Assembly: GCF_020102855.1 (NCBI RefSeq)
Contig: NZ_JADHZD010000004.1
Coordinates: 62,001 to 126,000, forward strand
Source: Nocardioides lacusdianchii
GTDB lineage: Bacteria > Actinomycetota > Actinomycetes > Propionibacteriales > Nocardioidaceae
Length of the DNA: 64,000 bases
Reading direction: 5' to 3'
Below, in pieces: positions 16,071-27,064 of this stretch (within the stretch, counting starts at the first letter, position 1; the number at the start of each line of letters is the position of its first letter). The notes below the pieces were generated by a model. It was not told where the DNA came from, did not search any database, and saw nothing but the letters and a program-made list of their open reading frames with translations. The translations under genes and the position numbers were made by a program.

Positions 16071-17261
16071 GTGGGGGCTGGCCACAGCCACGGCGACCGT
16101 CCCGGGCTGGGACCCGCGCCGCGGCAGCTGAGGGTGCTGATGGCGCTGCTCGTGGGACCGCTCGTCCTCGCGACCGTCATCGGCGTGGCGGTGCTCTGGC
16201 CCGACGGCGACCTCGAGATCAGCGGACCGGGGGTCGACGTGCAGCGGGGCACCGCGCAGGTCCAGGAGATCGGCGAGTGTCGCCAAGACGTGGTCGGCTG
16301 CCAGCTGGCCCAGGTCGAGCTGCTCAGCGGACCGGGTGCGCCCGGCGAGGCGGAGGCGCTGCTGCCCTACGGCGAGCGTGCGCCCGTCGTGGAGCCCGGC
16401 GACCGGATCATCGTGTCCTACACCGCCGAGGCACCCGAGGGCGAGCAGTACGCCTTCCAGGACTTCGACCGCGGCCCGCCGCTGCTCGTGCTGACGCTCC
16501 TGTTCGCCGTCGGCGTGCTCGCGCTGTCGCGCTGGCGCGGCATCGGGGCGCTGGCCAGCCTGGCCTACTCCCTGGTCCTCATCGCGGTCTTCACGCTGCC
16601 GGCGATCATGGAGGGCTCCTCCCCGCTCGCCGTCGCCGTGGTCACCGCGGCGGCGATCATGCTCGTCACCCTCTACCTCTCCCACGGCTTCGACGTGCGC
16701 TCGACCGTCGCGATGCTCGGCACGCTGATCTCGCTGCTGGTGATCGGGACGATCGGGTGGGTCTTCACCGGCGTCGGCCACTTCACCGGGCTCGTCGACG
16801 AGGGAAGCCAGTACATCTCCGGCATCGCCGCGCAGGTCGACCTCCGCGGCCTGCTGCTGGCCGGCCTCGTCATCGGCGCGCTCGGCGTGCTCGACGACGT
16901 CACCGTGACCCAGACGTGGGCGGTGTGGGAGCTGGCCGACGTGGACCCCGACGCCAGCACGCGGACCCTCTTCGTGCGCGCCATGCGCATCGGGCGCTCC
17001 CACGCCGCCTCCACCGTCAACACCCTCGTGCTGGCCTACGTCGGCGCGACCCTGCCGCTGATGCTGGTCTTCTCCGCCCTCGACCTGCCCTTCGGCATCG
17101 CGGTCAGCCAGGAGATCGTCGCGCAGGAGGTCGTGCGCGGCCTCGTCGGCGGGCTCGGCATCCTCGCGGCCGTGCCGGTCACCACCTTGATCGCGGCCCT
17201 GGTCGCGGGACGGCTGGTCCGGGAGCGGACGGCGGACGCCGGTCCCTCCCACCGCGCCTAG
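16071..17261 (+). CDS. YibE/F family membrane protein
   Basis: 396-aa membrane protein. After an N-terminal helix (about 24-43) a soluble, beta-rich segment (about 50-135) precedes a cluster of seven or so membrane helices. GVLDDVTVTQ (about 269-278) and the following region are the conserved YibE/F signature, and GRSHAASTVNTLVLAYVG is also typical. The start is the GTG at 16071, 2 nt after the upstream stop, so translation is probably coupled. Family function is unknown; an exporter or channel role has been suggested from its topology. An internal promoter for purN overlaps its stop codon. Confidence 0.85.
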   Translation: MGAGHSHGDRPGLGPAPRQLRVLMALLVGPLVLATVIGVAVLWPDGDLEISGPGVDVQRGTAQVQEIGECRQDVVGCQLAQVELLSGPGAPGEAEALLPYGERAPVVEPGDRIIVSYTAEAPEGEQYAFQDFDRGPPLLVLTLLFAVGVLALSRWRGIGALASLAYSLVLIAVFTLPAIMEGSSPLAVAVVTAAAIMLVTLYLSHGFDVRSTVAMLGTLISLLVIGTIGWVFTGVGHFTGLVDEGSQYISGIAAQVDLRGLLLAGLVIGALGVLDDVTVTQTWAVWELADVDPDASTRTLFVRAMRIGRSHAASTVNTLVLAYVGATLPLMLVFSALDLPFGIAVSQEIVAQEVVRGLVGGLGILAAVPVTTLIAALVAGRLVRERTADAGPSHRA

Positions 17262-17264
17262 ACT
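17259..17264 (+). promoter_or_regulatory. -10 box (TAGACT) for leaderless purN
   Basis: TAGACT overlaps the TAG stop codon of the YibE/F gene and ends 7 nt before the purN GTG. This spacing suggests an internal promoter with transcription starting at the start codon. Confidence 0.45.
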
Positions 17265-17271
17265 CCTCCGC

Positions 17272-17889
17272 GTGAACAGTCCCGCCCGCGTCGTCGTCCT
17301 GGTGTCCGGTGCCGGCACCAACCTGCAGGCCCTGCTCGACGCCTGCGCCGAGTCGTCGTACGGCGCACGCGTGGTCGCCGTCGGGGCCGACCGGGACGAC
17401 ATCGAGGGCCTGGCGCGGGCCGACCGTGCGGGGGTGCCGACCTTCGTGGCGAAGGTCGACGACTACACCTCGCGCGAGCACTGGGACCGGGCGCTCGGCG
17501 ACAAGGTGGGGGCCTTCGAGCCCGACCTCGTGGTGTCGGCCGGCTTCATGAAGCTGCTGTCCGCGGACTTCCTCGAGCGCTTCCTCACCCTCAACACCCA
17601 CCCTGCGCTGTGCCCGGCCTTCCCGGGCATGCACGGCCCGCGCGACGCCCTCGAGCACGGCGTGAAGGTCACCGGCGCGACCCTGTTCGTCGTCGACGCC
17701 GGGATCGACACCGGCCCGATCGTGGCGCAGGTGCCCGTGACCGTCGAGGAGGACGACGACGTCGCCTCGCTCCACGAGCGGATCAAGACCGCCGAGCGCG
17801 CGATGCTCGTCGACGCGGTCGGCCGCATCGCCCGCGACGGCCTCTCGGTGGAGGGCCGCCGGGTTCGCATCGGCGCCGGTCCTCGGTAG
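17272..17889 (+). CDS. purN: Phosphoribosylglycinamide formyltransferase (GART)
   Basis: 205-aa enzyme that transfers a formyl group from 10-formyl-tetrahydrofolate to GAR, step 3 of purine synthesis. The phosphate-binding loop VSGAGTNLQALLDA (about 10-23) and the catalytic Asn/His pair in LNTHPALCPAFPG are present, and the catalytic Asp lies in AGIDTGPIV. The GTG start gives MNSPARVVVLVSG. It lies upstream of purH, separated by a riboswitch, so purN has its own promoter while purH adds a ligand-controlled step. folD, 1.8 kb downstream, supplies one-carbon folates. Confidence 0.96.
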   Translation: MNSPARVVVLVSGAGTNLQALLDACAESSYGARVVAVGADRDDIEGLARADRAGVPTFVAKVDDYTSREHWDRALGDKVGAFEPDLVVSAGFMKLLSADFLERFLTLNTHPALCPAFPGMHGPRDALEHGVKVTGATLFVVDAGIDTGPIVAQVPVTVEEDDDVASLHERIKTAERAMLVDAVGRIARDGLSVEGRRVRIGAGPR

Positions 17890-17897
17890 TCTGCTGC

Positions 17898-17966
17898 CAC
17901 ACGACTGGCGCAGGTGGGTCACCACCAGGGAGTGACGCGCGAGGACATCGAACGCCTGGGTGCCTC
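17898..17966 (+). promoter_or_regulatory. ZTP (pfl motif) riboswitch upstream of purH
   Basis: The conserved pieces of the ZTP riboswitch are present in order: ACGACTGGCG (17901-17910), a hairpin of GGTGGGTCACC (17913-17923) leading into ACCAGGGAG (17924-17932), and the pseudoknot-side CGCCTGGGTGC (17953-17963). ZTP and ZMP accumulate when 10-formyl-tetrahydrofolate is scarce; binding is known to turn on purine and one-carbon genes. The purH ribosome binding site (GAGGAG, 17983-17988) lies about 20 nt downstream, suggesting control of translation or of a short terminator. Confidence 0.88.
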
Positions 17967-17992
17967 GACTCAATCACCATCCGAGGAGTCCC

Positions 17993-19573
17993 GTGTCCGA
18001 CCAGCCCGACCCGATGCGCATCGCCGTCCGCCGAGCGCTCGTCTCCGTCTACGACAAGACCGGCCTCGACGACCTCGTCCGCGGCCTGCACGACGCCGGC
18101 GTCGAGCTCGTCTCGACCGGCGGCTCGGCCGCGCTGATCGAGTCGCTCGGCCTCCCGGTGACCGAGGTGGAGGACCTCACCGGCTTCCCCGAGTGCCTCG
18201 ACGGCCGGGTCAAGACCTTGCACCCGCGCGTGCACGCCGGCATCCTCGCCGACCGCCGCCTCGACTCCCACGTCGCGCAGCTCGAGGAGCTCGGCGTCGA
18301 GCCGTTCGACCTCGTCGTGAGCAACCTCTACCCCTTCACCCAGACCGTGGCCTCCGGCGCGAGCCCCGACGAGTGCGTGGAGCAGATCGACATCGGCGGC
18401 CCGTCGATGGTGCGCGCCGCGGCGAAGAACCACCCCAGCGTCGCCATCGTCACCTCGCCCGCGGCGTACGACGCCGTGCTCGCCGCCGTGGCCGCCGGCG
18501 GCTTCACGCTGGCCGAGCGCAAGCGCCTCGCCGCCGAGGCGTTCGTGCACACCGCGACGTACGACGTCCACGTCGCCTCCTGGATGAGCAACGTGCTCAC
18601 CGACACCAGCGAGGGGTCGGGCTTCCCGGCCTGGATGGGTGCCACGTGGAGCAAGGAGGCGGTGCTGCGCTACGGCGAGAACCCCCACCAGGGCGCCGCG
18701 CTCTACTCCAACGGCTTCCTCCCCGAGGGGCCCGGTCTCGCCCAGGCCACGCAGCACCACGGCAAGGAGATGTCCTACAACAACTACGTCGACGCGGACG
18801 CTGCCCGCCGGGCGGCGTACGACTTCGACGAACCGGCCGTGGCGATCATCAAGCACGCCAACCCGTGCGGCATCGCCGTCGCCGCTGACGTCGCCGAGGC
18901 CCACCGCCTGGCCCACGAGTGCGACCCCGTCAGCGCCTTCGGCGGCGTGATCGCGACCAACGTGCCGGTCTCGGTCGAGATGGCCCAGCAGGTCGCGGAG
19001 ATCTTCACCGAGGTCATCGTCGCCCCGGCCTACGAGGACGGCGCGATCGAGGCGCTCCAGGCCAAGAAGAACATCCGGGTCCTCGAGTGCCCGCCGCTCA
19101 CGCGCGGTGGCGGCGAGATGCGCGCGATCTCGGGTGGGCTGCTGCTGCAGGCCCGCGACGTCATCTCCGCCGAGGGCGACGACCCCTCGACGTGGACGCT
19201 CGCGACCGGCGAGGCCGCGTCCGACGACGTCCTCGCCGACCTCGCCTTCGCCTGGCGCGCCTGTCGCGCGGTGAAGTCCAACGCGATCCTCCTCGCCTCC
19301 GGCGGTGCGTCCGTCGGCGTCGGGATGGGACAGGTCAACCGCGTCGACTCGTGCCGCCTCGCCGTCGAGCGCGCAGGGGAGCGGGCCGCCTCGGCGGTCG
19401 CTGCCTCCGACGCCTTCTTCCCCTTCGCCGACGGTCCGCAGATCCTCATCGACGCCGGCGTGAAGGCCATCGTCCAGCCCGGCGGCTCGGTGCGCGACGC
19501 CGAGGTGGTCGCAGCCTGCGAGGCAGCCGGCGTGACGATGTACCTCACCGGCACGCGGCACTTTTTTCACTAG
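17993..19573 (+). CDS. purH: Bifunctional AICAR transformylase/IMP cyclohydrolase
   Basis: 526-aa enzyme for the last two steps of IMP synthesis. The N-terminal IMP cyclohydrolase (MGS-like) domain has [12 protein letters not shown] and [12 protein letters not shown]. The AICAR transformylase domain has [13 protein letters not shown] and [12 protein letters not shown] with the catalytic Lys-His pair. The start is the GTG at 17993, chosen because GAGGAG lies 4 nt upstream; the upstream extension would run back into the riboswitch. The protein ends GTRHFFH rather than the common RHFRH, written with a run of six T (19562-19567) that is odd for this GC content. Expression is expected to rise when ZTP accumulates. 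Confidence 0.96.
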   Translation: MSDQPDPMRIAVRRALVSVYDKTGLDDLVRGLHDAGVELVSTGGSAALIESLGLPVTEVEDLTGFPECLDGRVKTLHPRVHAGILADRRLDSHVAQLEELGVEPFDLVVSNLYPFTQTVASGASPDECVEQIDIGGPSMVRAAAKNHPSVAIVTSPAAYDAVLAAVAAGGFTLAERKRLAAEAFVHTATYDVHVASWMSNVLTDTSEGSGFPAWMGATWSKEAVLRYGENPHQGAALYSNGFLPEGPGLAQATQHHGKEMSYNNYVDADAARRAAYDFDEPAVAIIKHANPCGIAVAADVAEAHRLAHECDPVSAFGGVIATNVPVSVEMAQQVAEIFTEVIVAPAYEDGAIEALQAKKNIRVLECPPLTRGGGEMRAISGGLLLQARDVISAEGDDPSTWTLATGEAASDDVLADLAFAWRACRAVKSNAILLASGGASVGVGMGQVNRVDSCRLAVERAGERAASAVAASDAFFPFADGPQILIDAGVKAIVQPGGSVRDAEVVAACEAAGVTMYLTGTRHFFH

Positions 19574-19611
19574 GGGACGCGCCAGCGGACCCGTGAGTGA
19601 AAAGGTCGAGT

Positions 19612-19660
19612 GCGCCCGCGACCGAGGAACGAGGTCGCGACGGCGTGTATCGAGACCCGA
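19612..19660 (+). repeat. Degenerate copy of the intergenic repeat
   Basis: CGAGGAACGAGG (19623-19634) and GTATCGAGACCCG (19647-19659) echo the array unit at 6401-6560. A second CGAGACCCG follows at 19663. Upstream, TTTTCACT (19564-19571, overlapping the end of purH) pairs with AGTGAAAA (19596-19603) in a loose hairpin. No gene lies between 19574 and 19734. Confidence 0.45.
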
Positions 19661-19722
19661 CCTCGAGACCCGACCGCCGGAGGCGAAGCGACTCCGCGAG
19701 CCCCAGCCCCATCGACGATCCC

Positions 19723-19728
19723 TAGGAT
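19723..19728 (+). promoter_or_regulatory. -10 box (TAGGAT) for leaderless folD
   Basis: TAGGAT matches TANNNT and ends 6 nt before the folD GTG at 19735; no Shine-Dalgarno is present in between. Confidence 0.5.
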
Positions 19729-19734
19729 GACACC

Positions 19735-20580
19735 GTGACGGCACAGACCCTGGACGGCGCAGCCACGCTGCGGACCATCAAGGCGGAGCTGGCGCAGCGC
19801 GTCGCCGTGCTCAAGGAGAAGGGGGTCGTCCCCGGCCTCGGCACCGTGCTGGTCGGCGACGACCCCGGCTCGCACTGGTACGTCGGCGCGAAGCACAAGG
19901 ACTGCGCCGAGATCGGCATCACCTCGATCCGGCGCGACCTGCCCGCGACGGCGAGCCAGGCCGAGGTCGAGGCGGTGATCGACGAGCTCAACGCCGACGA
20001 CGGGTGCACCGGCTTCCTCGTGCAGCAGCCGACCGGCCTCGACGAGTTCGCGCTGCTCTCGCGGGTCGACCCCGACAAGGACGTCGACGGCCTGCACCCG
20101 ATGAACCTCGGCAAGCTGGTGCTGGGGGAGTCCGGTCCGCTGCCCTGCACCCCGGTCGGGGCGATCGAGCTGCTGCGCCGCCACGACGTCGCCATCGCCG
20201 GCGCCGAGGTGGTCGTGGTCGGCCGTGGTCTCACGGTCGGGCGCCCGCTCGGTCTGCTCCTCACCCGCCGGTCGGAGAACGCCACCGTCACGCTCTGCCA
20301 CACGGGCACCGTCGACCTGGCCGGGCACGTGCGGAGCGCCGACATCGTGATCGCCGCGGCCGGCGTGCCGGGGATCATCACCTCCGACATGGTCAAGCCG
20401 GGTGCCGCGGTGCTCGACATCGGGGTTTCCCGTGTCGCCGGCAAGGTCACCGGTGACGTGCACCCGGGCGTGTGGGACGTCGCCGGCTGGGTCTCGCCCA
20501 ACCCCAAGGGCGTCGGACCGATGACGCGCGCGATGCTGCTGAGCAACATCGTCGAGATCGCCGAGCGGTCCGTCGCCTGA
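19735..20580 (+). CDS. folD: Methylenetetrahydrofolate dehydrogenase/cyclohydrolase
   Basis: 281-aa bifunctional enzyme converting 5,10-methylene-THF to 10-formyl-THF in two steps, using NADP, and so feeding PurN and PurH. The substrate-binding [14 protein letters not shown] (about 43-56) carries the catalytic lysine, and the conserved [13 protein letters not shown] and [14 protein letters not shown] (Rossmann domain) are intact. GTG start at 19735 with a -10 box 6 nt upstream. A DUF3017 gene follows after one nucleotide. The placement with purN and purH makes a one-carbon/purine cluster. Confidence 0.96.
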   Translation: MTAQTLDGAATLRTIKAELAQRVAVLKEKGVVPGLGTVLVGDDPGSHWYVGAKHKDCAEIGITSIRRDLPATASQAEVEAVIDELNADDGCTGFLVQQPTGLDEFALLSRVDPDKDVDGLHPMNLGKLVLGESGPLPCTPVGAIELLRRHDVAIAGAEVVVVGRGLTVGRPLGLLLTRRSENATVTLCHTGTVDLAGHVRSADIVIAAAGVPGIITSDMVKPGAAVLDIGVSRVAGKVTGDVHPGVWDVAGWVSPNPKGVGPMTRAMLLSNIVEIAERSVA

Positions 20581-20581
20581 C

Positions 20582-20941
20582 ATGGGCGAGCCGGACCGCA
20601 TCGAGCCGCCCGACTCCGTGGATCCGGTCTCGGCGGAGCCGGTCGACCCCGAGGAGCCGCGCCGCTACCCCTCGACGCTCGGCGGGGCGTTCTACCTGGT
20701 CGTGCTCGGCGTGGTCGGGTTCGCCCTGCTGCTCGTCTCCCTCGGCGAGTGGCGCAACGGCATCCGCCTGTTCGGCGGCTCGCTGCTCCTCGCCGCCGCC
20801 GTACGCCTGGTGCTGCCCACGCGCAACGCCGGCATGCTCGCCGTACGCCACAAGGTGCTCGACGCGCTCATCCTGCTCGCGCTCGGGGGCTCGCTGATCT
20901 TCCTCGCCGGCTCGATCCCGGACCAGCCCGGAGGCTTCTAG
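20582..20941 (+). CDS. DUF3017 membrane protein
   Basis: 119-aa small membrane protein. An acidic, proline-rich N-terminus (1-30) precedes three hydrophobic segments (about 36-54, 62-78 and 92-110) with the DUF3017-like core EWRNGIRLFGGSLLLAA and RLVLPTRNAGMLAVR. It begins one nucleotide after the folD stop, an arrangement common in actinobacteria. Function is unknown. A 22-bp perfect inverted repeat lies just after its stop. Confidence 0.85.
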   Translation: MGEPDRIEPPDSVDPVSAEPVDPEEPRRYPSTLGGAFYLVVLGVVGFALLLVSLGEWRNGIRLFGGSLLLAAAVRLVLPTRNAGMLAVRHKVLDALILLALGGSLIFLAGSIPDQPGGF

Positions 20942-20954
20942 CCCGTCCAACGCA

Positions 20955-21010
20955 CGAGCGGTGCGTGGGACAGGTTTCTCGACTGCAGAACCTGTCCCAC
21001 GCACCGCTCG
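20955..21010. terminator. Bidirectional hairpin, 22-bp perfect inverted repeat
   Basis: Arm 20955-20976 and arm 20989-21010 are perfect reverse complements around a 12-nt loop. It sits between convergent DUF3017 and mdh and probably ends both transcripts, though neither side has a T-tract. The outer arm motif GAGCGGTGCGTG recurs in the hairpins at 33.3-34.6 kb. Confidence 0.75.
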
Positions 21011-21024
21011 GGTGCGTCAGTGCC

Positions 21025-22011
21025 TCAGATGAGGCCGAGCTCGGTGACCGCCTGGCGCTCCTCGGCCAGCTCGGCGGTCGAGGCGTCGATGCGCGCCCGG
21101 GAGAAGTCGTCGATCTCGAGGCCCTCGACGATCGACCAGTCGCCACCGGAGGTGGTGACGGGGAACGAGGAGATCAGGCCCTCGGGCACGCCGTACTCGC
21201 CCTTGGACGCCACGGCCATCGAGACCCAGTCGTCGGCTGCGGAGCCGAAGAGCCAGTCGCGGGCGGCGTCGATGGTGGCGGACGCGGCCGAGGCGGCCGA
21301 GGACGAGCCCCGGGCGTCGATGATCGCGGCGCCGCGCTTGGCGACGGTCGGGATGAAGTCGTTCTCCAGCCAGGCCTGGTCGCCGACGAGCTCGGCGGCG
21401 TTGCGGCCGCCGACCTCGGCGTGGAAGAGGTCGGGGTACTGGGTCGCGGAGTGGTTGCCCCAGATCGTCATCTTCTTGATGTCGGTCACGGACGCGCCGG
21501 TCTTGGCCGCGAGCTGGCTGATCGCGCGGTTGTGGTCGAGGCGGGTCAGCGCGGAGAAGCGCTCGCGCGGGATGTCGGGGGCGTTGCTCATCGCGATGAG
21601 GGCGTTGGTGTTGGCCGGGTTGCCGGTGACGCCGATGCGGACGTCGTCGGCAGCGACCGCGTTGAGGGCCTTGCCCTGCGCGGTGAAGATCGCACCGTTG
21701 GCCGAGAGCAGGTCGCCGCGCTCCATGCCCGGGCCGCGCGGGCGCGCGCCGACGAGCAGGGCGAGGTTGACGCCGTCGAAGATCTTCTCGGCGTCCGCGC
21801 CGATCTCCACGCCCGCGAGCTGCGGGAAGGCGCAGTCGTCGAGCTCCATCACGACGCCCTCGAGCGCCTTGAGGGCAGGCTCGATCTCGAGCAGGCGGAG
21901 CTCGATCGGGCGGTCCGTGGCGAGGGCGCCGCTGGCGAGGCGGAAGAGCAGGCTGTAGCCGATCTGACCGGCGGCGCCGGTGACGGCAACCTTGAGCGGT
22001 TCGGAGGTCAC
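21025..22011 (-). CDS. mdh: Malate dehydrogenase
   Basis: 328-aa NAD-dependent malate dehydrogenase of the cytosolic/actinobacterial type. The Rossmann loop is [19 protein letters not shown] (about 9-27, split by strand 1), the substrate Arg lies in GARPRGPGM, and [11 protein letters not shown] and the catalytic His in [11 protein letters not shown] are present. I chose the GTG at 22011 because GAGGAG precedes it by 9 nt; a frame extending to 22119 has no ribosome binding site. It interconverts malate and oxaloacetate in the TCA cycle. It is convergent with folD-DUF3017 and divergent from a lipoprotein gene. Confidence 0.96.
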   Translation of the reverse strand: MTSEPLKVAVTGAAGQIGYSLLFRLASGALATDRPIELRLLEIEPALKALEGVVMELDDCAFPQLAGVEIGADAEKIFDGVNLALLVGARPRGPGMERGDLLSANGAIFTAQGKALNAVAADDVRIGVTGNPANTNALIAMSNAPDIPRERFSALTRLDHNRAISQLAAKTGASVTDIKKMTIWGNHSATQYPDLFHAEVGGRNAAELVGDQAWLENDFIPTVAKRGAAIIDARGSSSAASAASATIDAARDWLFGSAADDWVSMAVASKGEYGVPEGLISSFPVTTSGGDWSIVEGLEIDDFSRARIDASTAELAEERQAVTELGLI

Positions 22012-22117
22012 GGTGGGTTTCTCCTCGTGAGGTGAGCGCGAGCGTGGTGTCCCGCTGACGCTAGCAGCGCCGCCGCCGCTGGTGGCGGGCTGGTGCGCGG
22101 CTGGCATGCTGGCGCCC

Positions 22118-22801
22118 ATGACGAGGCCCCCCGGAGCCGTACGCCGCCCGCGGGCCGCAGCAGCGCTGGCGGCCTGCCTCGCGCTCGGGCTGTCGGGCTG
22201 CGCGGGCCTGGGCCAGCCGCAGCCCTACGACTCCCCGGGGATCAACGGCCTGGTCATCCCGACGCCGAGCCCCTCGCCCGACGACTTCGTCAGCGGCGTC
22301 GACAACCCGTGGCTCGCGCTGGAGCCCGGCGCGACGTGGCGCTACGACGTGAGCGAGGAGGGGCGCCCTCTCGGGACGATCGACGCCGAGGTCCTCGATG
22401 CCACCACCGAGATCGCCGGGCTGGAGGCGACCGCGCTGCGGGTCGTGATGGACCTCGACGGCCCCACCGCCGAGGAGATCCGTTTCTACGCCCAGGACGA
22501 GGCCGGCAACGTCTGGCTGGTGGGCGTCGACTCGGCCACCGGGCTGTCCTGGCGTGCCGGTGTCGACTCCGCTGAGGCGGGCCTGGCGATGCCCGCGGAC
22601 CCGCGGCTCGGTGACGGCTGGCTGCGGTTCAGCGTGCCGAACCTCCTCGAGGCCCGCACCCGGGTCGAGGACCAGTCGGACACGTTGGTCCAGACGCGCG
22701 ACGAGGCCGGCACCACCACTCGCAACGTCTACGAGCGGGGCGTCGGCCTCGCCAGTGTCGAGGACCTCACCGCCGGCTGGCAGGCAGTCCTCTCGCGCTA
22801 G
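22118..22801 (+). CDS. Predicted lipoprotein, unknown function
   Basis: 227-aa exported lipoprotein: basic N-terminus, hydrophobic core and lipobox LGLSGCAG, then a proline-rich linker ([10 protein letters not shown]). The mature domain contains [16 protein letters not shown], a pattern also seen in uncharacterised secreted actinobacterial proteins, followed by alternating beta-strand-like stretches ending [14 protein letters not shown]. No catalytic residues stand out. An in-frame ATG at 22106 is an alternative start. Its stop is only 5 nt from the convergent aquaporin gene, leaving no room for a separate terminator. Confidence 0.78.
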   Translation: MTRPPGAVRRPRAAAALAACLALGLSGCAGLGQPQPYDSPGINGLVIPTPSPSPDDFVSGVDNPWLALEPGATWRYDVSEEGRPLGTIDAEVLDATTEIAGLEATALRVVMDLDGPTAEEIRFYAQDEAGNVWLVGVDSATGLSWRAGVDSAEAGLAMPADPRLGDGWLRFSVPNLLEARTRVEDQSDTLVQTRDEAGTTTRNVYERGVGLASVEDLTAGWQAVLSR

Positions 22802-22806
22802 GTCGG

Positions 22807-23910
22807 TCAGTCCGGCCGGCGCACCTGGGTGCGGCCGTCGTCGTCGCCGTCGGGGTTGCCCCAGTGGCCCGGAGCGCCGGGCTGCCCGGGCTGCTGCCCG
22901 GGCTGCTGCTGCGGAGCACCCCACTGACCGGGCTGCGACGGCGGCTGCTGCTGCGGCTGCTCTGCCGGGGCCGGCTGGCCCCACTGGCCGGGCTGCTGCG
23001 GTGCCGCCTGGGGCGTGGAGTACGGGTCGGGCTGCTGCTGCGGCGCGGGCTGGCCCCACTGCTGCTGCGGGGGAGCGCCCCACGCGGCGCCGGGCTGGCC
23101 CCAGCCGCCCTGCTGGCCCTGGTTCCACTGGGCCTCGTAGCTGCCGGGGACGAACTGGTCCTTGCGGCCGCCGCCGAAGTTGAGGCCGGAGCCGGCGACC
23201 GGGGTCGCGCCCTGGCCGAAAAGCAGCGGGTAGGTGAGTCCGGCGATGGCCGCGCCGACGAGCGGGGCGACGACGAAGAGCCAGAGCTGGACGATCGCGT
23301 CGGTGCCGGCGAAGACACCCACGCCGATCGAGCGGGCCGGGTTGACCGAGGTGCCGGTGAGCGGGATCGCGACGAAGTGGATCATCGCCAGCGCCAGGCC
23401 GATCGCGAGCGGCCCCATCACGGCGTTGACCTCGTTGCGCTCGTCGGTGACCGCGAGGATGATCCAGAGGAAGATCGCGGTGAGCAGGATCTCCACCAGC
23501 AGCGCTGCCCACCAGGCGTAGCCCGAGCCCTGGTCGCCGAAGAAGTTCTGCCCCATGTTGCCCTCGGCGCTGAAGCCCTCGAAGCCGTTGCCGAGCCCGA
23601 ACAGCATCGCGCCGGCGAGCAGGCCGCCGAGGAGCTGGGCGGCCATGTAGATGCCGACCTGGTTCCACGGCAGGCGGCCGCCGAGCACGGCGCCCAGCGT
23701 CACGGCCGGGTTGAAGTGCCCGCCCGAGATGCGGCCGACGGCGTACGCCATCACCACGACGGTGAGGCCGAAGGTCAGGGCGGTCGCGACGAGGTCGCCG
23801 CCGCTGTAGACGGCGGCGCCGCAGCCGAAGAACACGAGCACGAACGTGCCCAACGTCTCGGCGGTGAACTTCTGCCCGGTGGTCGGTGTGGCTTCGACGG
23901 TGTCGCTCAT
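22807..23910 (-). CDS. Aquaporin (AqpZ-like) with long QPG-rich C-terminal tail
   Basis: 367-aa major intrinsic protein. Both pore motifs are intact: SGGHFNPAV (NPA at 67-69) and GTSVNPARS (NPA at 190-192). The narrow, water-selective filter is suggested by F47, H178, T187 and R193, as in AqpZ. Six membrane helices plus two half-helices end near residue 232. The remaining about 130 residues are a disordered tail rich in Gln, Pro, Gly and Trp with repeated GQWG and QQP units. The ATG at 23910 is preceded by GGAGGGG. It is divergent from icd. The tail is far longer than in usual aquaporins of about 230-250 residues. Confidence 0.93.
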   Translation of the reverse strand: MSDTVEATPTTGQKFTAETLGTFVLVFFGCGAAVYSGGDLVATALTFGLTVVVMAYAVGRISGGHFNPAVTLGAVLGGRLPWNQVGIYMAAQLLGGLLAGAMLFGLGNGFEGFSAEGNMGQNFFGDQGSGYAWWAALLVEILLTAIFLWIILAVTDERNEVNAVMGPLAIGLALAMIHFVAIPLTGTSVNPARSIGVGVFAGTDAIVQLWLFVVAPLVGAAIAGLTYPLLFGQGATPVAGSGLNFGGGRKDQFVPGSYEAQWNQGQQGGWGQPGAAWGAPPQQQWGQPAPQQQPDPYSTPQAAPQQPGQWGQPAPAEQPQQQPPSQPGQWGAPQQQPGQQPGQPGAPGHWGNPDGDDDGRTQVRRPD

Positions 23911-23969
23911 TGGCGAGTCCCCTCCAGAGTCGTGGTGGCCGTACCCCGCGTAGGCCACGCGAAGCCTAG

Positions 23970-26306
<2,337 letters not shown>

Positions 26307-26316
26307 GCATCCGCAC

Positions 26317-27003
26317 ATGAGCACGGGAGAGCAGGGGCCGCCGCGGGCGCCCCTGCTCTCCGCCGTCTCCCTGGTCGTCGGCAACCTCCTGCCCGTCTGG
26401 GCGGTCTGGGCCGGCCACATGTCGGTGGGGGACGTCTTCGTCGTCTACTGGCTCGAGAACGTCGCGGTCTGGGCGATCACGATCGTCAAGGTCCGCACCG
26501 CCCGCGGCGTGCCGGGACGGGCCGCCTCGTCGTGGAAGCTGAACGGCCGCCCGGTCGATCCCGACGACCCCCGCCCGCTGGCGTTCTTCTTCGCCCTCCA
26601 CTACGGCATCTTCACCTTCGTCCACGGGGTCTTCGCCTTCGTGATGGCCTTCCTCGCCGGGGGTGAGCTGCACCCGGCGTCCTGGCTGCTGGCCGGTGTC
26701 GCGCTCGGGCTGAGCCACCTCGCCTCGCTCTGGATCAACTGGTACGACGGCGGCGAGCGTCTCGTCGTCTCCGCGCAGCGCGCGATGTGGCTGCCCTATC
26801 CCCGCATGCTGGTGCTGCACGTCGGGATCCTCGTGGGCTTCGGCCTCGTGATGGGCACCGTCGCCCCCGGTGGCTCGCCCGGTGGCGTGCGCGAGGTCGC
26901 GCCGGTGCTCGTGCTGCTCGGCCTCAAGACGGTGGTCGACCTCGGGCTGCACCTCTGGGAACGCTCCCGCGCCGGCGCGGGAGCGGCTGCCGCGACCGGG
27001 TGA
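26317..27003 (+). CDS. DUF6498-like membrane protein
   Basis: 228-aa membrane protein with six or so hydrophobic segments. The family-type motif [11 protein letters not shown] is at about 45-55, and [14 protein letters not shown] and [15 protein letters not shown] follow in later helices. Between helices 2 and 3 is a short soluble loop (about 60-88). It starts 10 nt after icd and is probably co-transcribed with it. No function is known for the family. Confidence 0.78.
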   Translation: MSTGEQGPPRAPLLSAVSLVVGNLLPVWAVWAGHMSVGDVFVVYWLENVAVWAITIVKVRTARGVPGRAASSWKLNGRPVDPDDPRPLAFFFALHYGIFTFVHGVFAFVMAFLAGGELHPASWLLAGVALGLSHLASLWINWYDGGERLVVSAQRAMWLPYPRMLVLHVGILVGFGLVMGTVAPGGSPGGVREVAPVLVLLGLKTVVDLGLHLWERSRAGAGAAAATG

Positions 27004-27064
27004 CCTCGACCACCCGGCGCCCGGCCGGGGAATATCCCCCCGCGAGGGGCTCTTGCGGGAGGTG

